A stretch of DNA of 37,760 bases from a virus. Each line of letters opens with the position of its first letter. Within the stretch, counting starts at the first letter, position 1. The notes beneath the pieces are model-generated. The model worked only from the letters and a program-made list of their open reading frames with translations. It was not told where the DNA came from and made no database searches. The position numbers were made by a program, and so were the translations under genes. The DNA lies in IMG/VR virus record IMGVR_UViG_3300032053_000219, positions 1-37,760 of that record. One strand, written 5' to 3'. Shown piece after piece: positions 7,945-14,682 of the stretch.

Positions 7945-8556
7945 CTACAAATCAATCCCGCCCAACAAATCATCCTCATCCGGCTTCGCTGCGGGCTTAT
8001 CCGCTGCCTTCTCCTGCGGCTTCTTATCACTCGCTTTCAACTCCGGCATCTTCACGCCCGACTTCAAAATCATCGCTTCGTTACGCGGCCAGCGGATCTT
8101 GTTCTCGACTTGCTTGGACGTGAGATTGAACATCCCGCCTTCGATCCTGGCAGACACCTTGCCGTTGTTCGGATTCGTGTTCTCGACCAGTTCGGCAAAC
8201 ATCTGCTTACCCTTCAGGTCGCGTTCGAATTCGATCAGCGGGAATCGGCTTTCGGCCTTGCACTTCTCGACTTCGTCGGCCGTGATCAGTCCCGCCGCCA
8301 GAGCCAGCCGCAAGATCTTCCAGGCCGCCGCCGCCGACTTCGTGAAGTACGACCGATGACGCAATCCCTCTTGATTCGGCACGCTCCCCGCGAGCACCTC
8401 GAACTCGACAACCATCTCGCCCTTGTTGTTCTTGCCACCCAGCCGCATTCCATCTTCATCGCAGTCGACAATTGCGAGGTGATACCGCCCAGGTGAACTC
8501 AGATAAACGGAATCGGACGGATCAAAATCCGATCCCACCGGCACTTCAAATCCCAT
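7945..8556 (-). CDS. SSB-like early protein with acidic C-terminal tip
   Basis: A beta-rich N-terminal half (SPGRYHLAIVDCDEDGMRLG, then KGEMVVEFEVLAG and HRSYFTK) is followed by a helical part and a Lys/Ala/Pro linker. It ends in DEDDLLGGIDL. This resembles the DUF669-like phage proteins proposed to bind single-stranded DNA, and the flexible linker with an acidic hydrophobic tip mimics bacterial SSB. I chose ATG at 8556 (203 residues), which has TTGGAG 7 nt upstream, over an in-frame TTG 6 nt earlier. It lies between the RecT-like and RecD-like genes, where an SSB is expected. The family assignment is moderate. Confidence 0.75.
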   Translation of the reverse strand: MGFEVPVGSDFDPSDSVYLSSPGRYHLAIVDCDEDGMRLGGKNNKGEMVVEFEVLAGSVPNQEGLRHRSYFTKSAAAAWKILRLALAAGLITADEVEKCKAESRFPLIEFERDLKGKQMFAELVENTNPNNGKVSARIEGGMFNLTSKQVENKIRWPRNEAMILKSGVKMPELKASDKKPQEKAADKPAAKPDEDDLLGGIDL

Positions 8557-8580
8557 GATCAATCTCCAAGAAAAAAATAC

Positions 8581-8738
8581 TCAAAACGGAACAAGGCATT
8601 CACGCTCGATCGCCTTGAAATCAGCCTCAGTCGACGCGGTTCGCGGGTCCCTGCCGTTCAGTGCTCGCGTGCCCCAGTTGATCACGTAGTCCTCGCCGTG
8701 ATCATCAATGAGCGGCCACAGCCGGAACGGCCACCCTA
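8581..8738 (-). CDS. Minus-one frame extension of the RecT-like protein (52 codons)
   Basis: This frame overlaps the recT-like stop and runs open to TGA at 8581. It encodes VGWPFRLWPLIDDHGEDYVI and 32 more residues ending ERECLVPF. About 70 percent of its third positions are G or C, as in neighbouring genes. The frame is open upstream as well but has no ATG, GTG or TTG before an internal GTG at 8685. The simplest way to translate it is a -1 ribosomal shift at the slippery site 8739-8745. The alternative is independent initiation at GTG 8685, which has GAGG nearby, giving 34 residues. The product matches nothing I know. Confidence 0.5.
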
Positions 8739-9770
8739 CTTTTTTGCGTTGAGTTGCGTCTGCAGATTGGCCAGCAGCTTCAGCGCCGCCGTCTCGCTCA
8801 AAGTGTCCAGCGTCGTGAACGCCGGATTCTTTTTCCGCAACTGCTCTTCAATCGTCGCCTTGGTCTTGCCCGCCTTGGTCAACAGGACCTCGATCTGCAT
8901 CAGCGTTGCAGTAGTCGATGAACCGTTAGCAGCAGTGCCAGTTGTTGCACCGGCGGGAGCGGTTGACGTGGTCGCGGCTGTGGTTTCAGCGGGAGTTGAT
9001 TCCGTGACGGTCGCTGTTGCAGTCGCGGTAGTCTCGGGAGCCGGACTCGTTTGTGCAGCCGCTTCTGTTTTCGCTTCCTGGGCGACGGTGAATTCCGCAT
9101 CGACAACATCTCCCGTGGCTGGTGATGTGGTGGCAGTCGTACCAGTGGCCGCGGTCGCTTCCCCGCGGAGTTCCTTCCCGCGTTTCTTCACGGCAGCGGC
9201 CGTCTCGGCAGTCACAGCAGGAGCAACGCCACGTTCCGCCGCGACGTCCTCATTCTCTTCTGGCGTGTAGTAGCCAGCGACCACTTCCGGGGCGATCATC
9301 CGAATCGCATTACTGATCACGCGAGCCCTCAGCATCGAGCCCGGCGTCTTGATCCAGTTCCCTTTTTCCTTCACCAGCCCGGCCCGCTTGGCGTCCTCAA
9401 TCGTGAACTTGACCTGCGTCACCTGGCCGTCGAACGTGAAGTCACACGACGCTTCCAGGCCATCGTCGCCCGTCTTGATCCACTTATGCTTGCCGCCGAT
9501 CTGGCGGAACTTGGCGAGCATCGCGTCGGCCCGCATCGACAGCTTGCCGTCCATCAGATGGAACTCACGGTTGATGTCGAAAATGGTCTTGCGCTCGCAC
9601 AGGCACGCGAGGGCCAGTAACTCCCCTTCCTCTTTCGTTTTCGCTCCGCCCGCTCCCGTGACCCAATAAACTTTACCGAACCGTTCGATGTAAGCCATCG
9701 GGTCAATGCGGTCGTAAATCGACATCGCTCCGGACTGATTGTCGGCCACTGATAATGCTGTGCATGTCAT
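8736..9770 (-). CDS. RecT-family-like single-strand annealing protein
   Basis: The N-terminal ~180 residues resemble RecT-type recombinases: FGKVYWVTGAGGAKTKEEGE, MRADAMLAKFRQIGGKHKW, and the segment PGSMLRARVISNAIRMIAPE followed by VVAGYYTPEE, a typical RecT C-core signature. A long Ala/Thr-rich linker (about residues 200 to 285) leads to a helical C-terminal domain of about 55 residues. The protein would anneal complementary single strands during recombination-dependent replication. ATG at 9770 (344 residues) is preceded by AAGGG; an in-frame TTG at 9776 is less likely. The stop is embedded in a slippery sequence, so a 396-residue form may also be made. Confidence 0.85.
   Translation of the reverse strand: MTCTALSVADNQSGAMSIYDRIDPMAYIERFGKVYWVTGAGGAKTKEEGELLALACLCERKTIFDINREFHLMDGKLSMRADAMLAKFRQIGGKHKWIKTGDDGLEASCDFTFDGQVTQVKFTIEDAKRAGLVKEKGNWIKTPGSMLRARVISNAIRMIAPEVVAGYYTPEENEDVAAERGVAPAVTAETAAAVKKRGKELRGEATAATGTTATTSPATGDVVDAEFTVAQEAKTEAAAQTSPAPETTATATATVTESTPAETTAATTSTAPAGATTGTAANGSSTTATLMQIEVLLTKAGKTKATIEEQLRKKNPAFTTLDTLSETAALKLLANLQTQLNAKK
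8739..8745 (-). promoter_or_regulatory. Candidate -1 frameshift slippery heptamer A AAA AAG
   Basis: In the frame of the recT-like gene, codons read GCA AAA AAG TAG, so A AAA AAG lies immediately before the stop. This is the heptamer used by Escherichia coli dnaX. Four nucleotides downstream a stem can form between GTGGCCG and TGGCCGC (7 pairs including two G-U, 9-nt loop). No convincing upstream Shine-Dalgarno stimulator is visible. Shifting would append the 52-residue extension. Confidence 0.55.
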
Positions 9771-9851
9771 GCTCAAATTTCCCTTGTGTGTTAAAGACTG
9801 TCTTGAATAAACCGTGACTGTTGACTGTGTGTTAAACGGCCGGACTAATAA
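9771..9851 (-). repeat. Intergenic leader with paired 11-bp direct repeat
   Basis: The sequence tgtgtgttaaa occurs at 9785-9795 and again at 9826-9836, 41 bases apart, inside the 81-base gap ahead of the recT-like gene. On the minus strand this reads TTTAACACACA twice, with GTCAACAGTC between. It could be a regulator-binding pair or a promoter region; I see no convincing -35/-10 pair. Nothing else is visible in the gap. Confidence 0.4.
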
Positions 9852-11099
9852 CTAGCACCAGAACCCACGCCACTTCCGCCGCAACTGCTGAGTGATATAG
9901 ACGTCACTCTTGACATAGGCCGCGAGCAACTTCGGATCGGTCCGGAACAGCTCCGCGACCTGCGATCCGTCCACGTCGCCCGCGGGAATGTCGAGTCCCA
10001 TAATGCGGGCGATATCCTTGAGCTTCATCTGTCCGCCAGCAGGCCAGCGGACCTTCATCAGATCGAGCACATCAGTGCCCCAGGGCCGCATATCGAACTT
10101 CCGCGATGGCGTGACCCCTAGAATCGCGGACCGGGCAAAGATCACCGGCAAGTCGAAGTGCAGCACGTTGTAGCCGACGACCGTGCTGACATTTTTCACC
10201 GAGTCCCAGAACCAATCGAGCAACTCGATCTCCGTGATCGCCCCGCCAACAACGAAGCCGTTAATCACGTCTACCGGTTCGTCAGTGCCAACAATCCGAC
10301 CACTCCAGCCAATCCCCATCGCGACGATCCGGCAGAACTCCGGAGTCACGCCCATCGTCTTCAGCTTCACGGCCTCGGCGTCGTCAGACGGATTCCGTGC
10401 GGCCCGGATATTTTTGACGATGTCCAGCACGCCTTGCCGCGGCTTCTTTTCTTTCCGCTCCCAGGCGTGCAGTGCTTCGAGCCACGTATCGTCCGGGTTG
10501 TAGCCGTCAATCTCTTCCTTAATCTGAGCAATCGGCCGCTTCATCCATTCGACCCACGCCTCGCCAGTGACTGGCGGATTCGTGAACGACTTCACGATGA
10601 CCGGCTCATCCAGGCCGAACAGCGGACGGCGACTCTCGTCCGGAATCGTTTCCAAGTCGAACGTCATCTCGCCGCGAGCGGAAATTCCAGCAGGCGGAAA
10701 CGTGGGCTGCTCGAATTGTGCCGTGATCGTCGTTGGACACTCGCCAATCGGCACATCGAGATCGACGTCCACGTCGTCCAGTAAATCGACATCGCCCAAG
10801 TCAAATTCATCTGTCTCTACTGCCATAGATGTATCGCCTTTCATTAAGCTTGCGGACCATTGTTGACCTTGACCGACCTGCCGACAGGTCATTTCGTAAG
10901 CAGCAGCCATGAGCCACTGTCGCTTCATCGGACTCGACGGGAATCGATTCGCGATCTCGTGCATCGCCTTGACTCGGTCGGTTCCACTCACGGCCATCCA
11001 CTGGCGAATCTCCTCACCGAACAGCTCGATCTGCTGGCTGTATTCAGCGTCGGGAAAATTCTCTTTTAGTTGCATCCAGGCCGCGTGCAGTTGTTCCAT
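9852..11099 (-). CDS. DEDDy-type 3'-5' exonuclease (PolB-like) with N-terminal helical domain
   Basis: The exonuclease domain (from about residue 140 of 415) has Exo I FDLETIPD, Exo II VVGYNVLHFDLPV and Exo III YVKSDVYITQQL, giving the four acidic residues and the Tyr of the DEDDy class. It should degrade single-stranded 3' ends and may feed the RecT-like protein encoded next. Residues 1 to 91 are a helical domain I do not recognise. Residues 95 to 116 are an acidic tag containing DEFDLGDVDL. ATG at 11099 has GGAG 9 nt upstream. An internal ATG at 10826, directly before the acidic tag, could give a shorter form that starts like the neighbouring proteins. No polymerase domain is present. Confidence 0.85.
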   Translation of the reverse strand: MEQLHAAWMQLKENFPDAEYSQQIELFGEEIRQWMAVSGTDRVKAMHEIANRFPSSPMKRQWLMAAAYEMTCRQVGQGQQWSASLMKGDTSMAVETDEFDLGDVDLLDDVDVDLDVPIGECPTTITAQFEQPTFPPAGISARGEMTFDLETIPDESRRPLFGLDEPVIVKSFTNPPVTGEAWVEWMKRPIAQIKEEIDGYNPDDTWLEALHAWERKEKKPRQGVLDIVKNIRAARNPSDDAEAVKLKTMGVTPEFCRIVAMGIGWSGRIVGTDEPVDVINGFVVGGAITEIELLDWFWDSVKNVSTVVGYNVLHFDLPVIFARSAILGVTPSRKFDMRPWGTDVLDLMKVRWPAGGQMKLKDIARIMGLDIPAGDVDGSQVAELFRTDPKLLAAYVKSDVYITQQLRRKWRGFWC

Positions 11100-11429
11100 T
11101 TTTGTTAGCTCCAAAAACCCAGTGCGGATTCGAACCGTCGTCAGCCCGCTTAATGTTTTGTTGTGTGGATTCAATCGAGACAACTGATGTCGAAACAGTT
11201 GCCCGCCACTCGGGTCAGTGCTCCATTAGCAACAGGGTTTGCAGTGTGGTGAGTGCGACTTCACGGCAATCGCGGCCGGCGCTATCTTCGGAAAACTCTC
11301 TCTGAACACTCTGTTTTCAGTTTCGCCATAACGAACCAGAAACAGTGCTTCTTGGCCTTTCTTTTTACGACGTGATTGACGTGGCCAGCGTCGATTGAAA
11401 CGGCCACCGCAAGACAACAGTCAGGCGGG
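11100..11429. other. Gap of 330 bases with structured, low-coding-potential sequence
   Basis: No convincing gene lies here. A TTG-initiated minus ORF (11226-11417, 63 codons) has low GC at third positions, unlike neighbours, and no clear ribosome binding site. A 6-bp stem caactg/cagttg is at 11181-11201. At 11125-11137 the minus strand reads CGGTTCGAATCCG, which looks like a tRNA T-arm, but no acceptor or D stem pairs around it. It may be a decayed tRNA or the leader of the exonuclease gene. Confidence 0.5.
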
Positions 11430-11630
11430 TTATTGCTGATCAGCAGGCGGTTGACCCAACCGTGCTCGATCTCTCTGGATGTCGTCGTAAACTTCCTTCC
11501 GATGCACGGTGATTTCCCTGGGAGCAGAAATTCCAAGCCTCACTTTGTCGCCCTGGATATCCACGACCATGATTCGGATGTTGTCACCGATGATGATCTC
11601 TTCATCGCGTTGCCGACTAAGCACGAGCAT
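11430..11630 (-). CDS. csrA: CsrA carbon storage regulator
   Basis: The 66 residues align over full length with bacterial Csr[21 protein letters not shown], then [20 protein letters not shown]. The conserved early LSR/Arg region and the [12 protein letters not shown] strand, which contact RNA, are intact. CsrA dimers bind GGA-containing hairpins near ribosome binding sites and block or stabilise mRNAs. ATG at 11630 has GGGAG 7 nt upstream. In a phage operon it probably tunes phage or host translation. The sequence resembles planctomycete CsrA, consistent with acquisition from such a host, though this was judged by eye. Confidence 0.95.
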   Translation of the reverse strand: MLVLSRQRDEEIIIGDNIRIMVVDIQGDKVRLGISAPREITVHRKEVYDDIQRDRARLGQPPADQQ

Positions 11631-11678
11631 TGCAATACTCCCTTCGAATGAATTCCTCGGACATGAAAAATGAAACTG

Positions 11679-12515
11679 TCAGGACTGCGGGGCGGGCAAG
11701 GGTTCAGCAGGCGATTCAGCCACGGCAGCCGCAGCCTTCGCAGCGATCCACAAATCCATGAGATCCAGCATCGGAAGCAACACAGCACGCGTCTTGTCGA
11801 ATTGCTCTTGCTTCAGTTGCCACTGCTGATCGAATTTCAAGCCTCGCCATTGAGCAAATGATTTCGTTGTGCATCCGATTGACATGTGGCCCGAATTAAG
11901 AATGGTCACAGAGAACGGCAGCCCGGCGATGTAGAGATAATCAAACGGCCTGCAGACCTGAGCCATGTCGTAGACCTGAGCCTCGCCGAAGACCTGAGCC
12001 TCGCCGAAGACCTGAGCCTCGCCGGAGACCTGAGCCATGTCGTAGACCTGAGCCTCGCCGAAGACCTGAGCCTCGCCGAAGACCTGAGCCTCGCCGAAGA
12101 CCTGAGCCTCGCCGAAGACCCAAGCCTTGCCGTAGACATGAGCCTCGCCGAAGACCTGAGCCTTGCCGTAGACATGAGCCTTGCCGTAGACATGAGCCTC
12201 GCCGTAGACATGAGCCTTGCCGGAGACCTGAGCCTTGCCGTAGACCCGAGCCTCGTCGTAGACATGAGCCTCGCCGTAGACATGAGCCTTGCCGGAGACC
12301 TGAGCCTTGCCGTAGACCCGAGCCTCGTCGCAGACCCAAGCCTCGTCGCAGACCCAAGCCTCGCCGTCATGGCTCAAGTTTTTCTCCGCCTCAATCCACC
12401 CGCCGATCGCCCCATCCTTCAGTCGCCTGATTTGACGGACCGTTGTCCCGCACGGCGTCAGCTTGGTCTCGCCCGTGAATTCGTATTTCCTGGCAATGGG
12501 TTCAGTTGATTCCAT
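11679..12515 (-). CDS. Hexapeptide-repeat (AxVxGx) beta-helix-like protein
   Basis: Residues about 51 to 188 of 278 consist of 23 tandem hexapeptides such as GEAQVF, GKAHVY, DEARVY and DMAQVS. The pattern Ala-x-Val-x-Gly/Asp-x is common in phage and bacterial proteins predicted to form a beta-helix. The N-terminal 50 residues (EFTGETKLTPCGTTVRQIRR) resemble the cap of such proteins, and the C-terminal 90 are globular then helical and Ala-rich. ATG at 12515 has AAGG 8 nt upstream; a GTG at 12548 is also in frame. The role is unknown; scaffolding or binding is possible. The gene sits between an HTH regulator and csrA, away from the tail genes, so a fibre role is less likely. Confidence 0.8.
   Translation of the reverse strand: MESTEPIARKYEFTGETKLTPCGTTVRQIRRLKDGAIGGWIEAEKNLSHDGEAWVCDEAWVCDEARVYGKAQVSGKAHVYGEAHVYDEARVYGKAQVSGKAHVYGEAHVYGKAHVYGKAQVFGEAHVYGKAWVFGEAQVFGEAQVFGEAQVFGEAQVYDMAQVSGEAQVFGEAQVFGEAQVYDMAQVCRPFDYLYIAGLPFSVTILNSGHMSIGCTTKSFAQWRGLKFDQQWQLKQEQFDKTRAVLLPMLDLMDLWIAAKAAAAVAESPAEPLPAPQS
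11952..12365 (-). repeat. Tandem 18-bp repeat array inside the beta-helix gene
   Basis: Twenty-three units of 18 bp encode the hexapeptides. Two higher-order copies are visible. Hexapeptides 3-6 equal 7-10 as exact 72-bp neighbours. Hexapeptides 16-19 match 20-23 except at the last codon. All six frames stay largely open, which creates shadow ORFs on both strands. Confidence 0.9.
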
Positions 12516-12568
12516 CAGACGCACCTTTTCTAGGGACGGATTTTCCACGCGGAGTGGTGTTGAGAATC

Positions 12569-12637
12569 ATCGCCACGCGGCGACGATGTGAGATGTCGTG
12601 AGACGAATAAGAGTTAACAAACGGCCATCCGTGGCCG
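12569..12637 (-). terminator. Terminator-like hairpin downstream of the HTH gene, plus a leader hairpin
   Basis: On the minus strand CGGCCA-CGGA-TGGCCG (12622-12637) is followed by TTTGTT, like a rho-independent terminator after the excisionase-like gene. A second stem, atcatcgcc against ggcgacgat (8 of 9 pairs), lies at 12569-12590 in the leader of the repeat-protein gene. GC-rich inverted sequence ggggc/gcccc at 12637-12655 adds a further stem. Confidence 0.5.
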
Positions 12638-12663
12638 GGGGCGTCGTCCGTGCCCCTACGTGG

Positions 12664-12906
12664 TTAGCTGGCCTTGCGGGACTTCGGGGCAGTGAGCTTT
12701 CGCAACCGCTCAACCTCACTCCACGGGATGCGTCGAATGGTACGGTTCGCGTTCGGATCAGCGGGCGGTAGAGTGATCGATTTGATCGCTCCTGAGTTCA
12801 GCCGATCCTGGACAGCCGAGCGACTGATTCCAAATTCCGTTTCGATAAACTTGGGAGTTACCCATTTAGGATTCGCTGCGGTCTTGGTTTTGGTACTGGT
12901 CGTCAT
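12664..12906 (-). CDS. Excisionase/MerR-like helix-turn-helix protein (80 aa)
   Basis: The core WVTPKFIETEFGISRSAVQD and the later IPWSEVERLRK follow the layout of AlpA/excisionase-type winged helices: a recognition helix, then a short wing ending in an Arg-rich strand and helix. Ser/Thr/Lys-rich residues precede it. ATG at 12906 (80 residues) was preferred over upstream in-frame starts because a promoter lies between them and the upstream gene. It may act as an excisionase or early repressor. No integrase is visible in the window, so the partner is unknown. Confidence 0.75.
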   Translation of the reverse strand: MTTSTKTKTAANPKWVTPKFIETEFGISRSAVQDRLNSGAIKSITLPPADPNANRTIRRIPWSEVERLRKLTAPKSRKAS

Positions 12907-12961
12907 TGTTATAGTCCCGCGTGCCGTTTGTTTGTTGCGTGTCATTTGCGGCATGTGCAGA

Positions 12962-12992
12962 TTTATAACAGATGCCTGTATGGATTGCAATC
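12962..12992 (-). promoter_or_regulatory. Sigma70-type promoter with palindrome over the -35
   Basis: On the minus strand TTGCAA (12990-12985) and TATAAA (12967-12962) are separated by exactly 17 bases, about 55 bases ahead of the HTH gene start. The perfect palindrome GATTGCAATC (12983-12992) covers the -35 box and could be an operator. Confidence 0.6.
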
Positions 12993-13092
12993 GAAAACCA
13001 CGCTGAAAACGCGGATATTTTCGGTTAGCTTTAAGTGGCAATTCGGCTTGGACTTGTGGCCGAAAATGCGTTAGGTAAAAAACCGATGCTCG

Positions 13093-13539
13093 TCATTCTG
13101 CCTTGACCGCGTCGGTTCGTTCCTTGTCTTTCGAGTTGCGGCCGAATTCGAAGTTTCGGACAGATCCGCCCCTCACAGTGACGCGACAGAGCCAGTGGTT
13201 TTTCGTCGTGGCATTCTTCATAACCATCGTGCCCGACCACTGCAGCGGGCCAGATGTTTCGAAGTAATCCACAACGCCGTCTGGTTGCTTCAGGCGTTCC
13301 AAGAGTTGCATCGCGGCGAGCGTCAATTCGTTTTCGGTGTGAATCCCGGGTATGATCCTCGCGCGAACATAGAACGGTTCTCCCGGGAATTGTTTCTTGG
13401 CAATAGCGATCTCCGGGAGGTCAACTGCTGGCGTGGCCGCGGGTGGTGCCTCGTTCGGTACGGCCTGGGCTTCATTCTGGGCAGCGTTATCCGGGACATG
13501 GAAATCGTGACCACACTGAGGGCAGGCAAAGTCTATCAT
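13093..13539 (-). CDS. Zinc-ribbon-like hypothetical protein (148 aa)
   Basis: The N terminus MIDFACPQCGHDFHVPDNAA has a zinc-knuckle CPxCG with nearby histidines. An Ala/Pro-rich linker (to about residue 40) leads to a beta-rich C-terminal domain (FYVRARIIPG, FETSGPLQWSG, WLCRVTVRGG). ATG at 13539 has GGAG 10 nt upstream. I do not recognise the C-terminal domain. The arrangement of zinc ribbon, linker and beta domain is frequent in planctomycete proteins of unknown role. It lies between two DNA-binding proteins. Confidence 0.7.
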   Translation of the reverse strand: MIDFACPQCGHDFHVPDNAAQNEAQAVPNEAPPAATPAVDLPEIAIAKKQFPGEPFYVRARIIPGIHTENELTLAAMQLLERLKQPDGVVDYFETSGPLQWSGTMVMKNATTKNHWLCRVTVRGGSVRNFEFGRNSKDKERTDAVKAE

Positions 13540-13613
13540 GACGAACGTCTCCGGGTGAGAGAATGATGATCGTTCATTCTCCAGCGGGACGGACGGGAGT
13601 CAATCGCTGCGGG

Positions 13614-13892
13614 TTATTTCCGCTTACCGGCTTTCCCCGAGCGGGGCTTCTCTACCGGGGTCGCGGATCGCCGAGCGTTGTCCCCGTAGATCTGAGCAAT
13701 CATCGCGGCTTGTTTGTCGGCTTCCGCCTGCTTGCGTGGCTTCGACCCGCCGCGTGGTCGTGGAGCGAACGACGTCCCCAGTTCGTGATTCAACCCGCTG
13801 ATCACCAGCTCGCTGCGGTCGCGACCGCTCGCGGCGATGGCGTCGATTAAGCCGGGGGGGAGCCGGACCGCGAAGAGGTTGCTGGTGGCCAT
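13614..13892 (-). CDS. Ribbon-helix-helix-type DNA-binding protein (92 aa)
   Basis: The first 40 residues, with LFAVRLPPGLIDAIAASGRD then a second helix LVISGLNHELG, fit a ribbon-helix-helix fold: one beta strand for DNA contact and two helices. The C-terminal 50 residues are basic and disordered (Lys/Arg/Gly/Ser-rich), useful for non-specific DNA binding. ATG at 13892 has GGGA upstream. Two inverted repeats with AATGT half-sites lie just upstream, so autoregulation is plausible. The fold assignment is by pattern only. Confidence 0.65.
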   Translation of the reverse strand: MATSNLFAVRLPPGLIDAIAASGRDRSELVISGLNHELGTSFAPRPRGGSKPRKQAEADKQAAMIAQIYGDNARRSATPVEKPRSGKAGKRK

Positions 13893-13940
13893 TGAGTTGA
13901 TTCCCGTTTTGCGTTGTGTGTTGTCTGCGTCACTGAGTTG

Positions 13941-13988
13941 AATGTTAACATTGAATCGACAGATTGCAATGGTGAATGTGCAACATTC
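13941..13988 (-). promoter_or_regulatory. Candidate promoter with two AATGT/ACATT operators
   Basis: The perfect palindrome AATGTTAACATT (13941-13952) and GAATGT-GCA-ACATTC (13974-13988) share AATGT half-sites. Between them on the minus strand are TTGCAA (13969-13964) and TAACAT (13947-13942), 16 bases apart, a plausible promoter for the ribbon-helix-helix gene. ATTGCAATC also occurs at the promoter near 12990. Confidence 0.5.
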
Positions 13989-14046
13989 GGAAAGATTTTT
14001 GAAGATTGTGGAAAGTGCTGGGTTTCGTGCGGGATTTTGCCCGTGA

Positions 14047-14682
14047 TCAGTGCGTCAGCAACACGTCGAGAGTCAGGCTGCGAGCCATGCGACGGGCGGA
14101 TTCCAGATCGGCGGGATTGTTGATATCGAGGCTCGATTCCCAACTGATCGGGCTGGCGAAGGCGGGATGTCTCCAGATTCCATTCCGCTGGCTTTCGTTG
14201 AATGGCTGGCGGGCGATCGCGAAATTTCCGGTTACAACAGTCGTCGTCGGGAGTTGCTGGCTTTTCGTGTTGCCGTCGCCGCATTGATGCAACGGGCCAA
14301 CGTAAGCGGAATAGATGTAGGGCAGGGGACTGGCGAGGGCTTTTTCAATTTCGCTGCGATAGGTGAATGGGCTCGTGCATTGGATCAGGAGAATCGTTTC
14401 GCCGGGGTGGCAGTCGATCACGTCGGCGAGGATGCCGTCACCTTGGCGGGTGTCCTGAATGTCCTCCAGGCAGCGACCGTGAAGTTCACAACCGTGACGG
14501 ATTGCCAGCTTGCTTGTTTCGTGGTCCTCAGTCGCGACGACAATCGGCACGCCGGGCAGCATGCGTTGATAGAGTTCGATCGACCAGGCGAGGAGTGACT
14601 TGCCGGGGATGATCTCCTGCAGATTCTTATGCGGGATGCGGGTTGACCCGCCACGAGCGGGAATGAGGATTCGCAAATTCAT
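14047..14682 (-). CDS. NeuA-like CMP-sugar (acylneuraminate) cytidylyltransferase
   Basis: The N terminus ILIPARGGSTRIPHKNLQEI (residues 5-24) is the CTP-binding signature of CMP-sialic acid and CMP-nonulosonate synthetases (CTP + sugar acid gives CMP-sugar + PPi). Later IQCTSPFTYRSEIEKAL fits the conserved L-x-TSPFR-type region. At 211 residues it has about the usual catalytic length. It is last in a cassette of overlapping genes (ATGA with the DUF115 gene). No genes for making sialic, pseudaminic or legionaminic acid are present, so the host would supply the sugar. The substrate could also be Kdo-like; the exact sugar cannot be read from sequence. Confidence 0.85.
   Translation of the reverse strand: MNLRILIPARGGSTRIPHKNLQEIIPGKSLLAWSIELYQRMLPGVPIVVATEDHETSKLAIRHGCELHGRCLEDIQDTRQGDGILADVIDCHPGETILLIQCTSPFTYRSEIEKALASPLPYIYSAYVGPLHQCGDGNTKSQQLPTTTVVTGNFAIARQPFNESQRNGIWRHPAFASPISWESSLDINNPADLESARRMARSLTLDVLLTH

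Noticed and set aside
7848-8030. 60-codon minus ORF between the RecD-like and SSB-like genes
   Set aside because: It overlaps the acidic tail of the SSB-like gene in another frame and has an Arg-rich, shadow-like product.
11112-11205. tRNA gene suggested by CGGTTCGAATCCG on the minus strand
   Set aside because: Only three T-stem pairs form and no acceptor or D arm can be paired within a tRNA-size window. At most it is a relic.
11226-11417. 63-codon ORF downstream of csrA
   Set aside because: It has a TTG start, no ribosome binding site and low third-position GC unlike neighbours. It is mentioned only as part of the gap.
11952-12365. CRISPR-like array
   Set aside because: Units are tandem, coding and without spacers.
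11886-12509. Long ORFs in plus and alternative minus frames over the 18-bp array
   Set aside because: An 18-bp unit without stops keeps several frames open. The products are monotonous and only the chosen frame has flanking globular sequence and a ribosome binding site.
12664-13539. Lysogeny module with integrase
   Set aside because: An excisionase-like HTH is present, but no tyrosine or serine recombinase motifs were found in any frame of the window and no attachment-site duplication was seen.
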